Assembly: GCF_001659605.2 (NCBI RefSeq) | Contig: NC_035177.2 | Location: 1,922,611 to 1,986,610, forward strand | Length of the DNA: 64,000 nucleotides | Reading direction: 5' to 3' | Source: Manihot esculenta | Taxonomy: Eukaryota; Streptophyta; Magnoliopsida; Malpighiales; Euphorbiaceae | In this document: positions 58,668-64,000 of the stretch, in pieces | How the letters are laid out: each line of letters starts with the position of its first letter | How positions within the stretch are numbered: the stretch's first letter is position 1 | Position numbers and translations under genes: made by a program | The notes under the pieces: model-generated | The model's input: only the letters and a program-made list of their open reading frames with translations | The model's database searches: none | Told to the model about the DNA's origin: nothing

Positions 58668-59394
58668 GAGAAGCTTAGAATTTCCAAATAAGTTTCTTGA
58701 TAAAATCTTGGACAAACTCCACTCTAAAGGATTCTTAGGTAGCTTAAATTATATCTTAGATTTTTATCCAAATATCAATTTTTTTGCAAAACCCCCACAT
58801 GATAGACCGAAGAAAAACCCTCCTTCTTAGATTGACCAACTCATAAAAGTAGTCTAACAAATAAAAAAACAAGTATAAAGCATTCTCTGCCTTCATCTAG
58901 CTGATCCTTTGGATCTTAAGATTATGGAAGCAAATGCCTCAGACTTAATTTATGGAGGAATTTGAAACAAATTTAGAATGTGAAAGAGCATATTATACAG
59001 TTCCACTCAACATAATAAAACCGTTGTCAAAAGAACTACTCGACCATCATAAAGAAAATTCTTGCAATTGTCATATGCATACAAAAATTTTAGAATGTTT
59101 ATTGAATCAAAAGTTTTAATTAAAATTACAAATCGGCTAAAAAAGTTTTGCAAAAAGATGTTTAAAATCTTACATCAAAACAAATTTTTGCACGATAGCA
59201 AGCGATTTTAAGTGTTTTTTATTTGGAAATTGAGTTCATAAGAGGAAATACAAATTTCATCCCAGATTTCGTAACTAGAGAATTCCTACAAAACAGATCC
59301 TAAAACCCTAACCAAACCTAAAACCTTAACTCCTACAAATTTCACCTGTAAAACTGATGGTTAGATTTCTTAGAAGACTTTCAAACACTAAACA
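58668..59394 (+). pseudogene. endogenous pararetrovirus polymerase fragment, right part
   Basis: Continuation of the fragment at 55.4-56.3 kb after the solo LTR. Short stretches in shifting frames correspond to the end of reverse transcriptase and the RNase H region of a caulimovirid polymerase, for example around 58,720-58,800 and 59,240-59,300. Numerous stops make it non-functional. It ends where another LTR of the chromovirus family begins. Confidence 0.65.
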
Positions 59395-61712
59395 TGTAAC
59401 GACCCGAAAATCGGACTGCTACCGGCGCTAGGATCCGGGTCGGCTTAAGGCCGCCAAGACCCGTAGCAAGCCTGACATACATCCTGAAAACCTGTTTAAT
59501 CCCATACATGATCAACAACATACATAAAAATTTAAAACTTTTCTTTCATACACCCAACTCAACCTGAGCATGCACTGCACATAGCCATAATCATAATCAT
59601 GACCCCTCTGTGGGATCCCATCAATGCCCCAATGGGCGATACATCATAAGATGAGTTGGCTTACATGAACCTTATAAAACATCTTTGATCATGTATTAAA
59701 AGGGATACCTCATACATAAAGTCAAGCACAATCTCTAATCCTCAATATCATTACATAACTGAAACTGTACTTTTACATAACATTAATACATTTATCATGT
59801 CCACACTATCTATTACATATACCAGACTTCATTACTCTTGTAAACCTCCTGGTCTACCCTGTACCTGCAATCCTGGGGGAAATTTGGGAGAGGGGTGAGC
59901 TACTAGAGCCCAGTGAGCAGAATAATAAAACATTTAAAAACATATGATAACATGGAATGCATCACATCACAGCTAATCACATCAAGGATGAACCTGTCAC
60001 CACTAGCCCTCTACATGGTCCAACTGTGCCAGAACGTAGAATGGGTCCTGGTCTTTCCCTTACATATCATAACATAACAGTATCCAACTGTGCCAGAACG
60101 TAGAATGGGTCCTGGTCTTTCCCTTACATAGTGCCAGCGAACGTAGAATGGGTCCCACTGGTCTTACATTCCGTACCGTACATATCACATCGTCATATCA
60201 TAGATCGAGGACTATGGATCATCCAACATTCATCCACATCAACATTTAAAATATGCAATGCAACATATTCGTGAATTCTAATGCAAGCAACCTAATTCAT
60301 CACATGGCATTCATGATGCATGATCATGCTCAATCCTTGCAATTGATTTGCTTAAAAACATAAAGGGTTATTCCACTCACCTCTGGATAGCTCTGACCAG
60401 ACACTGGGGCAACAGACTCACTGCTGGGGTCCTCGGTTCCTCGGGTCCGAACCTACATAGGTGGACTCAAATGAGGGACCAAACATACATGAACATAACT
60501 CTAAACTATTCCCCAAAAACCCCCTAAAACATCATGGAATAATCATAGAAAAACATGCAAGAAAGGGCTGGACAGGGCACTTTCGGCGGCAGGTTCGGCG
60601 GCCGAAAGTCCCTCCAGAGCCGAAAGTCAGGCAGGTTCGGCGGCACCTTCGGCGGCCGAAACTCCCAGACAGAGGCGAAACTCATGCATGTTCGGCGGCA
60701 CTTTCGGCGGCCGAAACTCCCAGACAGAGACGAAAGTCTCCTTTCGGGGGCAAGCTTCGGCAGCCGAAGGCTGCCTCCACAAGCACGTTCGGCGCCCGAA
60801 AGTTCCTTCGGCTGCCGAACCTGGTTTCTCCCAGAATGGCAGAAACTCAACTCCCTTATGCATTTATGCCTCCACTCTCAACCAAACATGCATAAACCTA
60901 TTCTACAACACTCATACACAAGCATACAAGTTCCTAGGGGCATCAACTAACTAAAACCCCATCTAAAACACATCAAACATACATTTGCAAGCCACATTGT
61001 TCAAAATCACATCAAAAACCCATAAGCTCAACATAAGCTACACATGCATTTTCTACCCCATGAACTTGCATAAAATTTGCTTAAAACATAAAGTAAGCTA
61101 GAGATCGACTCTTACCTCTTGAAGATCGAGGGTAGAGGCGATCTAACTTGGAGTTGGAAGAGATTTGAGTTCTTGAACCTCAAAGCTCCAAAACTTGCTC
61201 AAAACTCGGAAATCTTCAAAACCAGATGAAAACTAGTGAAAAACTCGAAAGATCTGAAGGAAAAGACTCAAGATCGGTGAGGGGGGTGGCGGAGAACTCA
61301 CCTTGGCCGGAAATGGGGAAAAAGCTCGCCCGTTTTCGGCTAAGGGACCCTTTTATAGTGGCTGGCCAGGCCACGTTCGGGGGCTGAACGTGCCTCCGCA
61401 TGCATGCCATGTGCGGCGGCCGAACTTGAGGTTCGGCGGCCGAACCTGGACTTTCCTCACTTATGCTTTCGGGGGCCTAAAGGCGCTCCCGAAGGCATGC
61501 ACGTTCGGCGGCCGAACTTGAGGTTCGGCGGCCGAACCTGAGTTTTCCTTCAAGGTTGTTTTTATGCAAAAACTCATTTCCTCTTTACTTAAAATCATCA
61601 AAACCTTAAAACATTTTATGAAAACATGGTTCTACCCTACTAGAGGCTTCCGACATCCGAGATTCCACCGGACGGTAGGAATTCCGATACCGGAGTCTAG
61701 CCGGATATTACA
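59395..61712 (-). mobile_element. 3' LTR of a chromovirus, minus strand (2,318 bp)
   Basis: Reverse-complement LTR: plus-strand TGTAACGACCC at 59,395 to GGATATTACA at 61,712. On the element strand it follows the polypurine tract and the integrase end at 61.7-62.1 kb, so it is the 3' LTR of a truncated element. It contains the TTCGGCGGCCGAA palindromes and the CAGAACGTAGAATGGGTCC subrepeats at about 60,025-60,165. Confidence 0.9.
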
Positions 61713-61727
61713 TTCTCCCCCCCTTAA
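61713..61727 (-). other. polypurine tract of the minus-strand chromovirus
   Basis: Plus-strand TTCTCCCCCCCTTAA is TTAAGGGGGGGAGAA on the element strand, directly before the LTR's TG. The equivalent in the second unit is at 63,492-63,506. Confidence 0.85.
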
Positions 61728-61820
61728 GAACAATCGTCCCCGAATGTTCCTCAACTAGCACATAGCATGGCATAAAACATAACATACATACATAGCACAT
61801 AAACACATAGAGATCTAACC

Positions 61821-62105
61821 TTAGAAGAGATGAGGGTACTGCTGGAGCATAGACTCCCGTGTCTCCCAAGTGCATTCCTCCAAATTGTGGTGGTTCCATA
61901 GGACTTTCACCATCGGGATTTCCTTGTTTCTTAGCTTTCTGATCTGGGTGTCTATGATCCGTACTGGCTGTTCAACATAGGTGAGATCCTCTCGGACCTC
62001 CACATCAGGCTCACTAAGAACCTTGCTCGGATCTGAAACAAATTTCCTCAACATTGAAACATGGAAAACCGGATGGATCCTTTCCATTGAAGCAGGTAAA
62101 TCCAG
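61821..62105 (-). pseudogene. C-terminal end of chromovirus integrase with chromodomain
   Basis: 88 open codons from Met at 62,087, plus a few upstream in frame. Conserved RIHPVFHVSMLRK is the usual junction before the chromodomain, and VKVLWNHHNLEECTWE is the chromodomain core (VxWxxxxxxExTWE pattern). It ends YPHLF-stop about 90 bases before the PPT. All upstream pol is missing because another LTR begins at 62,106. Chromodomains of this type direct integration to heterochromatin in chromoviruses. Confidence 0.88.
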
Positions 62106-63155
62106 TGTAATACCCGGCTAGACTCCGGTATCGGAATTGCTACCGTCCGGTGGAATCTCGGATGTCGGAAGCCTCTAGTAGGGTAAAACCATGTTTTTAT
62201 GAAATGTTTTAATGTGTTTTATGTTTTAAGCATGAAAGAAAATGAGTTTTTGCATGAAAATAGCATTGGAGGAAAACTCAGGTTCGGCCGCCGAACCTCA
62301 AGTTCGGCTGCCGAACATGCATGCGTTGCGGGTGTGCTTTAGGCCCCCGAAAGCATAAGTGAGGGAAGTCCAGGTTCGGCCGCCGAACCCCAAGTTCGGC
62401 CGCCGAACATGGCATGCATGCGGAGGCACATTCGGCCCCCGAACGTGGTCTGGCCAGCCACTATAAAAGGGTCCCTTAGCCGAAAACGGGCGAGCTTTTT
62501 CCCCATTTTCGGCCAAGGTGAGTCTCTACCGTCCCTCACCCATCTTTGACGCCTTTCCTCTAGATCTTTCAAGATTTTCATTTGTTTTAACTTTGTTTTG
62601 AAGATTTGAGCTTTTGAGCAAAGTTTTGGAGCTTGGAGGTTCAAGAACCCACTCTCTCCCAACTTCGAGTTTAGGTCGCCTCTCTCTCGATCTTCACGAT
62701 GTAAGAGCCGATCTTAAGCTCATTGCATGTTTTAAGTAAGTTTTAAGTAGATCTATGGGATAGAATGCATGTTTAGGTTATGGTTATGTTTTTGGAGTTT
62801 ATGGGTATAAATGTATGTCCATGAACAATGTGAGTTGCTTGATGTGTTGTAGATGGGGTTTATATTGGTTTGAGGCCCCTAGGAACATGTATGCTTGTGT
62901 TTGTGTGTTGTAGAATAGGTTTGATGCATGTTGGAAAGGTTTGGAGGCGAAATGTGCAAAGGGAGCCAAGTTTCTGCCCTTTAGCAGAAACCAGGTTCGG
63001 CAGCCGAAGGACTTTCGGCCGCCGAACATGGCTGGGGAGGCAGCCTTTCGGCTGGTGAAGCTTGCCCCCGAAAGGGAGACTTTTGTCTCTGTCTGGCAGT
63101 TTCGACCGCCGAAGGTGCCGCCGAACCTGCCTGACTTTCGGCTCTAGAGGGACTT
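62106..63155 (+). mobile_element. 5' ~1.05 kb of a chromovirus LTR, plus strand
   Basis: TGTAATACCCGG start, then collinear with 56,341-57,465 up to GGGACTTTCGG. It is joined there to minus-strand LTR sequence at a shared TTCGG word, leaving no LTR end. Confidence 0.88.
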
Positions 63156-63491
63156 TCGGGGGCCGAACGTGCCTCCGCATGCATGCCATGTTCGGCGGCC
63201 GAACTTGAGGTTCGGCGGCCAAACCTGGACTTTCCTCACTTATGCTTTCGGGGGCCTAAAGGCGCTCCCGAAGGCATGCACGTTCGGCGTCCGAACTTGA
63301 GGTTCGGCGGCCGAACCTAAGTTTTCCTTCAAGGTTGTTTTTATGCAAAAACTCATTTCCTCTTTACTTAAAATCATCAAAACCTTAAAACATTTTATGA
63401 AAACATGGTTCTACCCTACTAGAGGCTTCCGACATCCGAGATTCCACCGGACGGTAGGAATTCCGATACCGGAGTCTAGCCGGGTATTACA
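63156..63491 (-). mobile_element. first ~336 bp of a chromovirus LTR, minus strand (duplicate of 61,376-61,712)
   Basis: Nearly identical to 61,376-61,712, with about six differences by eye, ending in GGGTATTACA at 63,491. Confidence 0.9.
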
Positions 63492-63599
63492 TTCTCCCCC
63501 CCTTAAGAACATTCGTCCCCGAATGTTCCTCAACTAGCACATAGCATGGCATAAAACATAACATACATACATAGCACATAAACACATAGAGATCTAACC

Positions 63600-63884
63600 T
63601 TAGAAGAGATGAGGGTACTGCTGGAGCATAGACTCCCGTGTCTCCCAAGTGCATTCCTCCAAATTGTGGTGGTTCCACAGGACTTTCACCATCGGGATTT
63701 CCTTGTTTCTTAGCTTTCTGATCTGGGTGTCTATGATCCGTACTGGCTGTTCAACATAGGTGAGATCCTCTCGGACCTCCACATCAGGCTCACTAAGAAC
63801 CTTGCTCGGATCTGAAACAAATTTCCTCAACATTGAAACATGGAAAACCGGATGGATCCTTTCCATTGAAGCAGGTAAATCCAG
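63600..63884 (-). pseudogene. duplicate of the chromovirus integrase C-terminal fragment
   Basis: The 88-codon frame encodes the same protein as 61,821-62,087. Across 61,713-62,105 and 63,492-63,884 I count two base differences, the coding one silent. Same PPT spacing. Confidence 0.9.
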
Positions 63885-64000
63885 TGTAATACCCGGCTAG
63901 ACTCCGATATCGGAATTCCTACCGTCCGGTGGAATCTCGGATGTCGGAAGCCTCTAGTAGGGTAAAACCATGTTTTTATGAAATGTTTTAATGTATTTTA
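63885..64000 (+). mobile_element. start of another plus-strand chromovirus LTR, cut by window end
   Basis: TGTAATACCCGG onward matches 62,106-62,221 with a few substitutions. It runs off the window. Confidence 0.88.

Larger units (their letters stand above)
61376..63884. repeat. 1,779-bp tandem unit, first copy and part of the second
   Basis: Unit 1 spans about 61,376-63,154. Unit 2 starts at about 63,155 and continues past the window end. Both units have the same order: minus-strand LTR head, PPT, integrase C terminus, plus-strand LTR head. Offsets are constant at 1,779 bp: 61,712 to 63,491 and 62,106 to 63,885. Confidence 0.88.

Noticed and set aside
1..64000. tRNA, rRNA or other structured RNA genes
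   Set aside because: I looked for tRNA-like arms and rRNA words and saw none that I could support; a covariance search (tRNAscan-SE, Infernal) would be needed to exclude small RNAs.

Overview
This is plant nuclear DNA, very probably from a eudicot. The evidence is GT-AG introns in AT-rich flanks, two ordinary plant genes whose spliced reading frames close exactly, and dense nested retrotransposons of plant lineages. Euphorbiaceae (cassava or rubber tree type) is my best guess from the general character of the sequence, but nothing in the window proves it.

Only two host genes are clearly supported, both on the minus strand. The first (11,396-14,398) is a complete 12-exon pectin acetylesterase of 399 aa with a signal peptide and an intact Ser/Asp/His triad. 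The second (32,333-36,255) is a 3-exon gene for a 249-aa protein with a short RS-rich N terminus and nine CCHC zinc knuckles. A probable 5' leader exon of this gene lies near 39.03-39.17 kb.

Mobile DNA fills most of the rest. A ~6-kb plant L1-type LINE lies on the minus strand at ~2.3-8.3 kb; its ORF1 is open and its ORF2 carries one frameshift and two stops. From 8.3 to 31 kb the DNA is AT-rich and intergenic. It holds a dispersed AT-rich repeat family in both orientations, a foldback-like inverted tandem array (23.0-24.4 kb), two pairs of diverged duplicated segments, a Tat-like LTR with tandem repeats (25.9-28.1 kb) and a truncated 2.3-kb-class LTR (28.2-30.0 kb).

A boundary-complete Tat-lineage Ty3/gypsy element lies at 39,525-53,022. 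It has two 487-bp LTRs with about 11 differences, an ATGTT target duplication, a PBS and a PPT. Its gag-pol is broken in several places. Downstream of pol it carries an alternating A/B tandem array and then, on the opposite strand, a three-exon gene with an apparently intact 967-codon frame. A decayed second copy of this whole 3' module follows, including an internal PPT/LTR-head relic.

The right end is nested. A decayed Tat-like LTR plus gag (53.3-55.3 kb) is followed by an endogenous pararetrovirus polymerase fragment. That fragment is split by a 2,327-bp solo LTR with a GAGAA target duplication. Beyond it are more LTRs of the same chromovirus family (59.4-64.0 kb), rearranged into inverted halves and a 1,779-bp tandem unit that runs off the window. 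These LTRs are studded with TTCGGCCGCCGAA-type palindromes.

The items I would look at first are the intact antisense gene inside the broken Tat element, its duplicated 3' module, and the 1.78-kb LTR-derived tandem unit.
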